Of a DNA stretch of 64,000 nucleotides, positions 34,790 through 45,714 are shown in pieces. Both the position numbers and the translations under genes were made by a program. Below the pieces are notes generated by a model that did not search any database, was not told the DNA's origin, and was given only the letters and a program-made list of their open reading frames with translations. Each line of letters starts with the position of its first letter. The first letter of the stretch is position 1. Origin of the DNA: Wyeomyia smithii (taxonomy: Eukaryota > Arthropoda > Insecta > Diptera > Culicidae); the NCBI RefSeq assembly GCF_029784165.1, contig NC_073695.1:207657781-207721780 (forward strand). The letters run 5' to 3'.

Positions 34790-36660
34790 AGACACTATCG
34801 GAATTTCCGGTAAGGATTGATTGACCGATAGGAAAAAGGCCATTTTTAATAGTTTCAATGCTAACCGAATGTCATAAGTAGTTGATAACTTGTGATGCAT
34901 TGCCCTGATGAACTTGTCATGAAAATTTTCATGAGCTTGGGCGTTATCGACTGCAAAATAAAACCTTCGAAAACCTTCGTTCATTACTATGGAAAATTCC
35001 TCAGTTAAGATAAGAATCATCAGTTGACCTACATTCCACAGTTAATCTCCAGGTAGAACTCATCACATGAAACACAAATAAAAAACGAAACGCCAAATCG
35101 TGCCGTCAATGTCGGCTCAAGGCCTCTCATGAGTACCAATTATTATACCCCGCAGGCATCAGCAAATTACACCACTTTCAAACGGGTGCTGACACGTCAA
35201 TCGCTGCATTCTACTTCGTAGTAAGTTGAGAAGATATTTCGACACGAAAGAAAAAAAAAACAACAAATCACCATTGCGTCATTTTCTCGCTTATTATTTC
35301 TGTTTAAGTTATAATCAGTGTCGAAAATCTAAGGTGGTTCTTTCTTGTGAATAGTCCAGGTTGTTCAACGCGGGCCCCCCTGCATGATGTAGCAAATGAA
35401 TTAGCATATTTTGGAACCTTCTTAGGTCAATTTTCGGGCCCTCAATTCAGGACTTTGGGCATTGAGTAGTCACATTCGATGATTGATTGCCATGTACGAT
35501 GTACGTACCTACTGGCTTGAGCTCCTGAAACCCATCAGCGATGGATATGTTTATGATGCAATTATGCTAATATTTTTCGATGCTTGTGACCAGTAGTAAC
35601 CAGTGAAGGTTAGTAGATTATGAAAAATGTTCAAAAAAAATCATTCACATATAGGCGATTTTTCGCAATATAATTAGGAATTAGAATGAAAATTACAAAA
35701 TATTCGGAACAGGTTGAGATGGTAAAAAAAATATCTGAAAAATGACATTGTAAAAAAATGTTTTATAATCATTACAATCGTATTTTAGAAGTAGAACTTA
35801 TTCAATTATTTTAAAGCATTGAAAGCATGGGAATTCTTAATTGATTCCACCGTCAAAGATTCTTGCGATTTGTTTATAGTCTGCAAATAACTACATGAAG
35901 AATCTCATGTTGGATAAGTTCAAACCTAGAAGGCAAATCGCTCGAAATAATTCAAATGAGAATATCCACGCTTTGAATTTCGTTAAGGTATCTTTACTTG
36001 TAATACATTGGTTTTTGGATGCTCCATGTCCAATATTGTCTCATTCCATAATTTAAGTTGGATCAGGTTTCTAACCATTATCTGTTGGTCCTTGGATGGT
36101 TGGTTCGTGATTTTTTTTACTATCCACTGATTTTTCATACAATATGTTGATTTCCACGAATTTCGTTTCGAAAGATTCAATTCAAATCGTTGTTTTTCAC
36201 CGCCAAGATTGCAAGTGGTTTTCATGATTCTGAAAAATATTCGGAAACACGTTTGAAATGAGTTTTTCTTTCGTAGAATAAAACCCTCCATTGCCAATCG
36301 CTAACAATTGTTTCGAGAAAATTTCTGTAGTCGGATGCTGGAACAGCGAAATATTTATAAGTATACATTTAATTATCAGAAAGAGTGATATGCGAAGCCA
36401 CGACCGCAAGTTTGACGTAAAACTACATAAGGCTGTTTGTTACATTAAATCACAAATGATAAGTTCGAAACAACTTCTTCTCTTCAATAATTCTTCGAGT
36501 TATGGACCTTAAAATTATGGCAGACTATTTGGTATCAATATGTTTATGTCAATAATACTAATAAAAAACCTCTCTGAAAATAATATGGAGGCCCTGAAGA
36601 TGTTTAAAATGGCATCAATTATGAGCTGTTTTTCAGAGAGCAGAAGTCGCCTTGGCTTTT
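34790..36660. other. Unassigned AT-rich DNA with one repeat fragment
   Basis: 35850-35980 (GCGATTTGTTTATAGTCTGC, GAAGGCAAATCGCTCGAAAT) is related to 50865-50960, the front part of the composite tandem repeat. Elsewhere only short open frames without motifs are seen. No gene recognised. Confidence 0.4.
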
Positions 36661-36666
36661 CAAAAT

Positions 36667-38187
36667 GGTACTTACTTACTTGCTTACTTTTAAGGCGTCA
36701 GAGCGATTATCGATCCAGTGCCGAATCCAGAATACGTCGCCATGTCCCTCGGTCTTGGGCTGCTATCCTCCAATCGCCCCTAACACCTATTTCGCGTGCA
36801 TCCTCATCGACAGCACACATCCAACGAGTGCGGGGTCTATCCCGGAGTCGACGGCCTCTATCGGGATTCCTGCTAAATATAACCTCCGCTCGCCGCCTAT
36901 CCAGCATTCTCGCCACATGCCCAGTTCACTGAAGCCTGCCGTGTTTTATCCGCTTGACTATATCCGCCGATTTTTATGCCTGGTACACTTCATGGTTCAT
37001 GCGTCTGCGCCAAACACCATTTTCTAGTTTGCCGCCAAGGATTGAACGCAAAATCCTACGCTCAAAAACACCAAGAGCTCGCCGATCAGCCTCTTTCAGC
37101 GTCTATGATTCATGGCCGTAGAGAGCCACCGGAAGTATCAGTGTTTTATAGAGTGCAAGTTTAGTACGGATTTGCAGACTACGGGACCTTAGCTGGTTAC
37201 GTAGTCCGTAAAAGGCCCTGTTTGCGGCTGCTATCCGCCTCTTTCTCTCACGGTTAACCTCGTTGTCACATGTCACTAATGTTCCCAGGTAAATAAATTC
37301 GTCGACTACTTCAAATGTTTCCCCATCTAGCACCACCGCAGCACCAACCTCCGACGGACTACCACGCATTCTGCCAGCCACCATGTATTTCGTTTTGGCA
37401 GCGTTTATGACAAGCCCTAATCTCGCAGCTTCCCTCCTGAGAGGTCCGAAGGCCTCTTCCACAGCTCTACGGTTGATACCATCAACCGTCGATATCGTCC
37501 GCAAAACCGAGAAGCATGTGCGACTTCGTAATGATGGTGCCGCTTCTATGCACACCAGCCCTCCGTATAGCACCTTCCAATGCGATGTTGAACAATAAGT
37601 TCGACAGCCCGTCACCCTGCTTCAAACCATCTAACGTCACGAACGAGTCCGATATCTCACCGGCTATCCTGACGCTTGATGTAGAACCTTCAAGGGTGAC
37701 ACGTATCAGCCTAATCAGCTTTGTTGGGAAGCCATGTTCAATCATAATCTGCCATAATTCATTTCTCTCGACTGAATCGTACGCTGCCCCAACGTCTATG
37801 AACAGATGGTGCGTCTGCAAGTTGTATTCTCGAAATTTATCGAGGATTTGTCGCAAGGTAAACATTTGGTCCGTCGTGGAGCGTCCCCCTCGAAAACCGC
37901 ATTGGTACTCGCCAACAAAGGTCTCCTGCAACGGCCGCAGTCTGTGGAACAGGATGCGGGAGAGAATTTTGTACACGGTATTGAGAAGAGTTATGGCCCG
38001 ATAATTGCTACAGTCCAGGCGATGGCCTTTTTTGTAGATCGGGCATATGAGACCCTCCAACCAGTCCGAGGGCAATTCTTTATCAGACCACACTCTCAGC
38101 ATGATCTGATGGATGGCACGATACAGCTGTTCGCTCCCGACTTTGAAGAGTTCGGCGGGAATGCCGTCCTTCCCGGCTGCCTTGCGG
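36667..38187 (-). pseudogene. RTE-like non-LTR reverse transcriptase, 5'-truncated
   Basis: The minus strand encodes, in order, RKAAGKDGIPAELFK, NYRAITLLNTVYKILSRIL, CGFRGGRSTTDQMFTLRQIL, HHLFIDVGAAYDSVERNELW, GLKQGDGLSNLLFNIALEGA and GFADDID with the catalytic aspartates. A frameshift near 37490 separates this from the thumb/C-terminal part (RRAVEEAFGPLRREAARLGL, RSRSLQIRTKLALYKT, GRPRTRW-like motif). A stop replaces W after YGHES near 37100. The endonuclease is missing. The 3' end carries an AAGTAAGCAAGTAAGTAAGT tail (36667-36685), the short-repeat end typical of RTE elements. Best preserved of the three RTE-like pieces. Confidence 0.85.
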
Positions 38188-38635
38188 ATTTCAAAATAGT
38201 ATGCGAAGTTAATTTCTGGCCACTGGGTATCATTCTGGTTCAGGATATACCCATATTGGTTGGTATTCCGCCATTTTGGTTTGTTTTCCAGAAACCGGAA
38301 GTCGTTATCTTAGAATTCAAAATGGTTTCTGGGGTCGATTTTTGGCTTCTGTGTATCATCTCGATCATTTAAGGCTGTTTCCCGGAAAAATTGATTGAAA
38401 TATATGTTTCATTTTTGTGAAACCCCCCTCCCTTCCAGAGTAGGGGTGTCAAATCATCATAGAAACCTGCCCTGTACTCTCAAATCCTCACATTCCAATT
38501 TTGGTTCCTTTTGTCTGATTGGTTCTCAAGTTTTTTAGAAATTTGTGTTTCATTTGTGAAGGAGCCCTCTCTTTATGAAGAGGGAGGGACATCTAACCAC
38601 CATAAAAACATGTCTTGTCCCTCAACCGTTATGTA

Positions 38636-39072
38636 CACAGCAGGGTACCCGGGTACCTTTTCAGACTTTAGCGCTTTAAAAAACAAGGATAACCTCAACT
38701 CAGCCAACTGAAACTTATAGAATGCTCCTAACTAGTGGAAATTAACCATTTTCCATCATCAGACTGTTAATAGCAAAAGGGGGGGTCGAAGAAGAACGCT
38801 TCGAATTTTTTTACCCCGTAAGTACTCGGCAGGGTACCCGGGTACCCACAAGATGAAATGCTTCTTGCTTTTTCATTTCTTGACCGATTTTCGATCTTGA
38901 CCTGACAAAAGATTGAAAAATCTGTCTACTTTTAGAATCTGAGACCGACATGAGCCGGGTTAAGATTGAAAATCGGTCAAGAATTGAAGGAGCAAGAAGC
39001 ATTTCATTCCGGTGGGTACCCGGGTACCCTGCCGAGTACTTATGTGTGTTGAAATTACCGAGTACATAACGG
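38636..39072 (+). mobile_element. TTAA-targeting MITE, copy 1
   Basis: Ends CCGTTATGTAC and GTACATAACGG are inverted repeats. The flanks are TCAA (38632-38635) and TTAA (39073-39076), read as a TTAA target duplication with one mutation. Inside, the perfect palindrome GGTACCCGGGTACC occurs three times (38644, 38833, 39015), and 38817-38871 forms an inverted repeat with 38992-39041. No coding capacity. TTAA targeting suggests mobilisation by a piggyBac-type transposase; that is inference. Confidence 0.8.
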
Positions 39073-39262
39073 TTAAAAACTTCTTCATGTCAAATTTGGT
39101 TCCATTTACTTGATTAGTTCTCGATAGAAATTTTTTCTTCATTTGTATAGGAGCTGAGATTTGTTCTAGAGCAGGTAGGGGTTTCGAACTATCACATAGA
39201 CAATTCTTGCTTCCAAAAACCTTCACATGCCAAATTTGGTTCCATTTGCTTGATTAGCTCTA

Positions 39263-40538
39263 TAGACTGTTCCGATAATTATAAACACATCTTCTTTCTT
39301 GAATAAAACAAAAAATACAGGATTTTTCGGGTCATTTTATTCTGAAAAATTTCAATTGTTTCAATTCAAGTTGGGATTATTTTTCGTAGGATACGCGAGT
39401 TCTCTAACTTTTCTCTTAACACTACTCATAAGCTTTTGCACAGTGTGTTCTCCGACCATTTTTACCACTTTAAGCCAATCTTTTTTAATTTTTTCAACAT
39501 TGTCCGCTGGTTTGACATATTTCCTCAGCTTTGCCTTGGTCAAAGCCTAAAAAGTTTCAATAGGGCGAATTTCAGGGCAGTTTGGAGGATTCATCTTCTT
39601 TGGGACACATGTGACATTATTTGTTTTATACCACTCTAGTGCATCCTTAGAGTAATGGCAGGAAGCAAGGACGGGCCAAAAGATTGGAGGAATGTTATGC
39701 TGGGTAACAACCTTTTCTGCAAACACTCTTTCACGTAAATTTTACCATTTATTGTGTCATTCGTAATGAATGGACGAGATATTTTCCCACATTCACAAAT
39801 GGCCTGCCAAATCATTACCTTCTTGCCGAATTTTTCGGTGTAAATGGCTTTCACTGGTCCAGGGACATCCTTTCCCTTCGGTGATGTATAAAATTGCGGT
39901 CCTGGCAGAGTCTTATAGTCTAGTTTTATGTAGGTTTCGTCATCCATGATAACACACCCCATTTTTTTGGTCAGAAGTTTGTCATAAAGCTTCCGAGCTC
40001 TCGGTTTCACAGATTCAGCTTGTTTTGGATTTCGTTTTGGCTGCTTCTGCTTCCGACGGGTCTGCAGACCCATTCTTCCCTTGGCACGCATAACGTTACT
40101 CGCCGAGGTTCCAAGCTTTCTCGCCACACCTCGTACTGATACTGAAGGATGCCGCTTGTAGTATTCCTTAACCTTTTTGTCCATTGTGGGATCAACAGGC
40201 CCGGGTTTTCTACCACGTCTTGGGGCATCAGTAAATGTGCACTCTTCACATTACTTCCGCAATGCGGTTTGAACCGCTCCGACACTTATACCTTCTTCTC
40301 TGGCAAGTTTTCTTATATAAAGACCACTCACGGTGCACCATTTGTGCACAATTCGCTTTCTTTGCTCGGGAGAAAGGCCACGCATTTTCAAAATTTCGCA
40401 CTAAATGTTAGTAAAAATGACAGCATCTGTTTCTTTTGGATGTAAACAACAGGACGCAGCCAACGTTTGGTTGAATACTGCACGTTATTTGAAATGACGG
40501 TTGATCGTAAGTGTATTTATAATTATCGGAACGGTCTA
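39263..40538 (-). mobile_element. DD37E-type Tc1/mariner element, copy 1 (1276 bp)
   Basis: Ends read TAGACTGTTCCGATAATTAT and the near-reverse complement ATAATTATCGGAACGGTCTA, each flanked by TA (39261-39262, 40539-40540). The inverted repeats extend about 25 bp. The element lies inside a B module of the tandem array. It differs in length from copy 2 (1286 bp) by exactly the 10-bp deletion visible in the transposase. Confidence 0.93.
39361..40385 (-). pseudogene. DD37E transposase, copy 1, four lesions
   Basis: The start is the ATG at 40385. An N-terminal pair of helix-turn-helix domains is followed by the catalytic domain with MDDETY. Lesions relative to copy 2: a TAA at 40253-40251 replacing tyrosine; a 10-bp deletion near 39700 shifting the frame; GAT changed to GTC at 39672-39670, so the second catalytic aspartate is valine; and TAG at 39549-39547 replacing tryptophan. 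The third catalytic glutamate (GAA, 39558-39556) is preserved, unlike in copy 2. It cannot make active enzyme. Confidence 0.92.
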
Positions 40539-40820
40539 TAAATCAAATAAAAATATTTCTTGCTTCCAAAAACTCGTGCTACATTTGCTTGGTTAGTGCT
40601 TAAGTTATGCAGAAATTTGTGTTTGATTTGTATGGGACCCTCTCTTCAAGAGGAGGGAGGGGTGTGGAATATTTCTTGCTTCCAAAAACCTCCACATGCC
40701 AAATTTGCATCCATTTGTTTGATTTGTTTTTGAGGTATTTAGAAACTTGTTTCCAGAGGAAGGAGGGGTCTCAAACCAGCATAGTATCTTTCTTCAGCCC
40801 CAGAAACCACTACGTTATAT

Positions 40821-41263
40821 TGAGGTAAAGACATTATGTTGAAGTAAAGTAAAATTGTGTACAGTGTATATTAATTTGTTTACGTTTAACCTTAATCATC
40901 ACTTCGTTGTTTGTTTTTATTTTATAATATTTTTTTATTCGTTTTTAATATTTTCAATATTTTTTAAATTTTCTCAATCGTTCAATTTTTTAAGTTTTTT
41001 TATGTATTTAATTTTTTTTATTTTCTCTAACTTTTTATTTAATGAATCAGTTAGGAACTATCCGTTAATAACGCAGCGAATTTTTAAAATTTGATTCTCG
41101 ATCCCCTCTCTTTTTGTAAAGATCTTTAGATTTTTTTTTAATTTTTCCAAATTTTCCAGATAGCCTTCTCTGTTTTCCCCCCATTAAAACGTGTTTTGCG
41201 GACGTTCTCTTACGAAACGAAAAAAAAAGTTATCATCTTTGATATTGGAAAAAATAGAATATA
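40821..41263. other. Very AT-rich DNA
   Basis: Dominated by TTTTTATT-like runs between 40900 and 41040. The open frame there encodes mostly Phe/Ile/Leu and is a composition artefact. No gene recognised. Confidence 0.5.
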
Positions 41264-42374
41264 GGTCATTCCATACGAAGTGTACATGCCACTTGGACAC
41301 GACCATCACGGATTTGGCTCAAAGCTGGGGGAATTATTCATCTAGGTTTACTATGAAGAAATCCCAATTTTGGTGTCGATTGGAATACATCCCGCTCTGT
41401 GGGACCCCCCTCTTTGTGACAAAGTCAGGCAATTTTTGTTCAAAATTCCGTTTTTCTTTTTCTTACAATTCATAGATGTAGGACGTCCGCAAAATACTGA
41501 TAGATGATTTTTAAAGAAAATAAACCAAGGAATCAAAAAAAAATATAATTTTTGACTGGAAGTGTTGCCAGATAGATTATTTTTGTATTTGAAAACTAAA
41601 TTTACATTTTTCGGCAAATGCAGCCACTTTTATTTTAAATTTTATAATTCCATCGTGTTCCTCGGAAAATTTCACGTGAGAAACAACTATCATCCCGAGG
41701 TAATATGGGCCAATCTCGAGATATAACATTTTTACGAAAATTGTTGTAAATTTCGTAATTAATTTATTTTATAGTTTATAGCCGTAAGACACCCGAAAAA
41801 TAGTGATGAATGAATTTTTGAAGGAAATAAACCAAGGAATCCAGAAAAAATATTATTTTCGACCGGAAGTGTTGCCAGATAGTTTATTTTTTGTATTTTA
41901 AAACTAAATTTGCATTTTTCGGCAAATGTAGCTAATTTAATTTTAAATTTGAAGAATTCATCGTGTTTCTCGGAAAATTTTACGTAAGAAACACTTATCA
42001 CTCCGTGGTAATATGAGCCAATCTCTAGATATAGCATTTTTACGAAAAACTAATTAAGAAATTTAAAACCATTTTTGTTAATTATATTTTTTTGGATTCC
42101 TTGGTCAATTTTCTTAAAAAATCATCTATCAGTATTTCGCGGACGTCCTACATCTATGAATTGTAAGAAAAAGAAAAACGGAATTTTGAACAAAAATTGC
42201 CTGACTTTGTCACAAAGAGGGGGGTCCCACAGAGCGGGGGGTATTCCAATCGACACCAAAATTGGGATTTTTTCATAGTGAACGTAGATAAATAATTCCC
42301 CCAGCTTTGAGCCAAATCCGTGATGGTCGTGTCCAAGTTTATTCTTTTCCGTGGTCACTTCGTATGGAATGACC
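41264..42374. mobile_element. 1.11-kb foldback element with tandemly duplicated core
   Basis: Terminal inverted repeats start GGTCATTCCATACGAAGTG. Arms of about 260 bp (41264-41523 and 42110-42374) are highly similar, with matching boxes such as GACACGACCATCACGGATTT and CAAAGTCAGGCAATTTTTGT. The core holds two diverged direct repeats of about 240 bp (about 41515-41757 and 41815-42055), each with CAAGGAATC, GTGTTGCCAGATAG, TTTTTCGGCAAATG and CTCGAGATATAACA-like blocks. A third copy of this unit is at 63655-63910. No transposase; open frames in the arms are mirror copies. Confidence 0.85.
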
Positions 42375-42589
42375 CATATGTACATTTAGGTATAGAAATT
42401 TAAAAATTAATATTCCGTTTTGTAACACTCCTCATCTATTTTGTTAAATCAGGTCAATTCAAATATTTTATCCGTCAACAAAATCAGAAAAATTTTAATC
42501 AATTATAAAATACCAAAAATGCTAAGTTTGTTCTAGGAAATTAGTTGTAATAAAATTGTACTTTATCCAAAATATTAAAACGTCTTCAG

Positions 42590-42790
42590 AAAGAAGGTTA
42601 GTTTGATTTCACAGCAGCATTTCGAACTCAGAAGAGGAATCTGCTAGCCCTCAGCTGCAGCAGCAGAACTCAGAACGCGTGATATACTATTGCGTGGCTG
42701 AGAGTGCTACACTCTTGCTAACTCATGGTGTCTCTGGTAGAAGAAACTTATTCGGAAAAAATAGTATCGCTCTAATTCTCTCCATTCGAA
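42590..42790 (+). repeat. Short dispersed repeat, copy 1 of an inverted pair
   Basis: GGTGTCTCTGGTAGAAG, AGTATCGCTCTAATTCTC and CCATTCGAAAG are shared with the minus strand of 44555-44760. A CAGCTGCAGCAGCAG run at 42653-42667 precedes them. The pair flanks the Jockey-like fragment and the 43-kb repeat. Confidence 0.6.
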
Positions 42791-42859
42791 AGTATTTGAT
42801 GTTTTGTGATGAATTAATTATTTACTAATATTTTATATTAAGAGAAATCTTCATTTCTG

Positions 42860-43225
42860 CAAATATGAAGAAAATATATCTAGACTTTTTTGCAGCCTAC
42901 TGTATATGACACGAAGGCTTTTTCCTTTTACGGAAATGCTTGTATCGTCACAAAACAAAGATTTCTCACATCCTAGAAGATTAGAAGTAAAAATATTATA
43001 TAAGACCGGGCCCATGATACTTCCTTGAGGTACACCAGCTCTAACAGGCAATCTATCAGATTTACTATTCAAATAGTTAACCTGAAGAGTGCGGGCTGTC
43101 AAGAACTTTGTATCATTTTTGTGATGCAAAGAGGAAAACGGAAACTGGACATTTATTGAAAAGCTAGTAACATGTGTTTCAGGACTATGAGAATTTGTCA
43201 AGGGTATCCGATCGCATTGAAACAT
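42860..43225 (-). pseudogene. Jockey-like reverse transcriptase fragment
   Basis: The minus strand reads RAGVPQGSIMGPVLYNIFTS, then LFCDDTSISVKGKSLRVIYS and RLQKSLDIFSSYLQK. These correspond to the PQG motif, the catalytic motif (CDD where YADD or FADD is usual) and the following helix of Jockey-clade elements such as Juan. Several residues between the PQG and CDD blocks appear deleted, and upstream sequence is degraded. Only about 120 codons of RT remain. Confidence 0.75.
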
Positions 43226-43299
43226 TCATATAATGAAAGCATGTTTTGCATAATTTCAGGTTTTTCGAGAAGCAGGGTAAAACAAAATCTTCAAAAATT

Positions 43300-44200
43300 T
43301 TGACTACGTCTCTCTGGAAGTTACGTACATAGGAATGTAAAATGAAAATCTAAAATCGGAAAAAATGAAATATATATCCAATTTCAAATGCTAAGGCGTC
43401 GTACACAAATTACGTAACGCATGAAGGGGGCGGGGGAAGGCTGGTTGAGTCTGCGTTACTTATTGTAACAGAGGGGTAGGGGGGGGGGTTTAGTTGAGAC
43501 TGTTACGTAACTGTGATGTTTGCTCAAAATTGCAAATTTGGAGGGGGGCAGGTTGTCCAGTGTTACGTAATTTAAGGGGGGGGGATCATAGGGGGTGAGG
43601 GGGTCTGAAATCTAGGTTTTTAGCGTTACGTAATTTTCGTACGACGCCTAATAAATCGGTTTGTTTTCGATGGATTTTCTCCGTTCTTGCAGCAATAGAT
43701 TGGAAAATTTTCTAAGATTCCTAAGAATGCAGAAAATTCTAATTTAAATATTCGAACTATTGTAGTATTGAAAATTGTCAAGCCTCGTCAAAACGCAAAA
43801 TTTGACCTCTGATTGGTCGTTATATGATTCGACAGAACTATAGAACTAGTAATTTGAAATGTGCTATCTGGCCTATATAACAGCCTGTTTCAGCTGAAAC
43901 CGCCCATATTAGTTCTAGACAGCGACAATGGCAGTCCTCCCTCAGCAGCAGCGGCAGCAGTGCTGTTATTTTAATCTGCCTGTACTTTGACTGTTGAAAC
44001 TTGTTTGCATTGTATTGTATTTGTTTCATTTCTGTTCAGTGATCTATATGCATGTAAACTAAAATTTGATAGCACTTCAACTCCCTTTTTGCACAAAATT
44101 TTAAACATATTCAATACAAGTAACAAACAAACTTATGTAGTTCTACGTCAACCTTGCGGTCGTGGCTTTGCATACAACCCTTGTGATTTTCTCTCTTGAC
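43300..44200 (+). repeat. CCAAT/TATA promoter-like repeat with CAG tract, longest copy
   Basis: After a leader (CCAATTTCAAATGCTA, split by the nested MITE) come GCAGCAATAGATTGGAAAAT, TCTGATTGGTCGTTATATGA (inverted CCAAT box), GGCCTATATAACAGCCTGTT (TATA box at 43874), CAGCAGCAGCGGCAGCAG at 43943-43960, CATTTCTGTTCAG and the TTATGTAGTTCTACGTCAAC end. The spacing between CCAAT and TATA boxes (about 60 bp) is kept in the copies at 4.5, 29.2 and 29.95 kb. Confidence 0.7.
43394..43649 (+). mobile_element. G-rich MITE copy C, nested
   Basis: Left end AGGCGTCGTACACAAATTAC, right end TTACGTAATTTTCGTACGAC then GCCT. 256 bp, same orientation as copy A. It splits the promoter-like repeat: the sequence before (CCAATTTCAAATGCT) and after (TTCTTGCAGCAATAGATTGG) is joined by unrelated short sequence in the 29-kb and 45.8-kb copies. 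Flanks GCTA and AATA. Confidence 0.85.
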
Positions 44201-44554
44201 AGCAGAGCTAGGTCCAGAATACAAAATGTTTTATAGAATTACTTCAATGAAATCAATTTAGTGTAATCATAGTTCAGCATTTTTATTCGTTTTCAGCTGA
44301 TTATAGACTAGAAATTTCCGAGGGTTTTTACCCCACTTAATCCTTCTCAAAAGAAATCTTATATTATGTTCTGTTTTAAAAAATAAACAAACCCTGAGTG
44401 TTTCAGTACGATCAGAGCACCCTGATAATTATTCATAATCCTAAAACCTATAATTTATTCCCATTACAGTAGCTTTTCAGAAACCAAAATATCTGAAAAA
44501 AATGTTCTCCCACCGATAAAGCATTTCAATTTTGGTAGCATATTAAAGGAAACA
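44201..44554. other. AT-rich DNA, nothing recognised
   Basis: No open frame of note, repeat terminus or RNA gene seen. Confidence 0.4.
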
Positions 44555-44760
44555 CCTTAGGCTTTCGAATGGCGAGTATTAGAGCGATACTACTTTTTTG
44601 ACATAGGTGCTTCCACCAGAGACACCGTGATTTGTTTTCATCCGATTGGAGAAGATTTTGATTGTGTTCCTTCCAAGCTGCAACACGATACAACGCGTTA
44701 TTTTGTTGCGTGGCTTAGAGTTTCATCCGTCCGGTTCCACTGACCACCGATACGAAATAA
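44555..44760 (-). repeat. Short dispersed repeat, copy 2 of an inverted pair
   Basis: On the minus strand CGGTGTCTCTGGTGGAAGCA, AGTATCGCTCTAATACTCGC and CATTCGAAAGCC match the 42590-42790 copy. Confidence 0.6.
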
Positions 44761-44984
44761 GATTTAATTTTCGTACATTCGTATTAAAAAAAATTCTTTG
44801 CGTCTAGCGAATCTGTAAAAATGACGTAACTTGAAAAAAGGTGGGGCCACTTACAACGTGGGTCTAAAATGAGTACCGCGCACAGAGAGCAAGGTCGTGA
44901 TTGGTTAGCCACTGGTTTTATTTTGGTGTTAGAAATCCGTTCAGTGCTAATAACATAATATGCATTTTAGGCAGGCACATTTCG

Positions 44985-45711
44985 TTAGTGTCCATAGCAT
45001 GCCTCCCAACTAAACACGTAGTCCTACGTAAAAAAATTCCGATATTGTGTGGAATTCGGCAATTTTCGGCTGTTTTCCAGAAACCTGAAGTCTTCATCTT
45101 GGATTTCAAAATTTTTCTTGGCCCCGAAAACCTCCACCAGGCAAATTTACCTCCATTTGCTTGATTAGTACTCGAGTTATGCAGAAATTTGTATGAAGCC
45201 TTCCTCTGCCCTTTCAGAGTAGAGAGGGGTGTCATATCATTATAGAAACATTTTTTGGCCCCAAAAACATAAACGTGCTAAATTTGGTTACATTTGCTTG
45301 ATTAGTTACCGAGTTATGCAAAAAAAAACGCCAACTTTGGTTCTATGGGCTTAATCAGTTCTCGAGTTAAACAGATATTTGTGTTTCGTTTAGATGGGAG
45401 TCCTCCCTGCTAGAGCAGGAAGTTGTTTCATGCTACCATAGGAATATTTCTTGCTTCTCAAAACATCCACATGTCAATTTTGGGCTCAATTAGTTGTCGA
45501 GTTATGCTGAAATTTATTTTTCATTTGTATGGGAGCCCTACCTTTCAGAGGAGTGAGGGGTCTCAAACTATCATAAGAATTTATCCCCGTCCCAAAAACC
45601 CCAAAATGCAAATGTTCATACCGATTTGTTAAGTCATTTCTAAGTCTATATGAATCAGACAAACAGATAGATAGACAGACAGACAAAATTCTATTATTCT
45701 ATGTATAGTTT
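44985..45711 (+). repeat. Tandem-repeat array (A and B modules), second locus
   Basis: One A module (CGGCTGTTTTCCAGAAACCT) followed by about four B modules (TTTGCTTGATTAGTACTCGA, TATGCAGAAATTTGTATGAA and similar). It ends in a degenerate CAGACAGACAGACAAA microsatellite at 45658-45688, as does the 52.4-kb array. A GTAGTCCTACGTA motif lies at 45022-45034. Confidence 0.75.
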
Positions 45712-45714
45712 TTT

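Larger units (their letters stand above)
38188..40820 (+). repeat. Tandem-repeat array (A and B modules), split by two transposons
   Basis: It begins with an A module (TTTCAAAATAGTATGCGAAG through GGCTGTTTCCCGGAAAAATT) and continues with about 140-bp B modules: CCAAATTTGGTTCCATTTGC, TTGATTAGTTCTCGAGTTAT, GAAATTTGTGTTTCATTTGT, then a CCCTCCCTTCCAGA-type box. Array sequence is interrupted at 38636-39072 by a TTAA MITE and at 39263-40538 by a DD37E element and resumes after each. The same modules occur at 45.0-45.7 and 51.0-52.4 kb. Confidence 0.8.

Noticed and set aside
37383..38372. Plus-strand frames of 71-188 codons
   Set aside because: Antisense shadows of the RTE-like reverse transcriptase and the adjacent A modules.
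40855..41094. 79-codon hydrophobic frame (Phe/Ile/Leu-rich) as membrane peptide
   Set aside because: Explained by TTT/ATT-rich composition.
41351..42385. Similar open frames on opposite strands in the 41-kb element
   Set aside because: They are mirror translations of the inverted arms (the same peptide appears from both arms), not genes.
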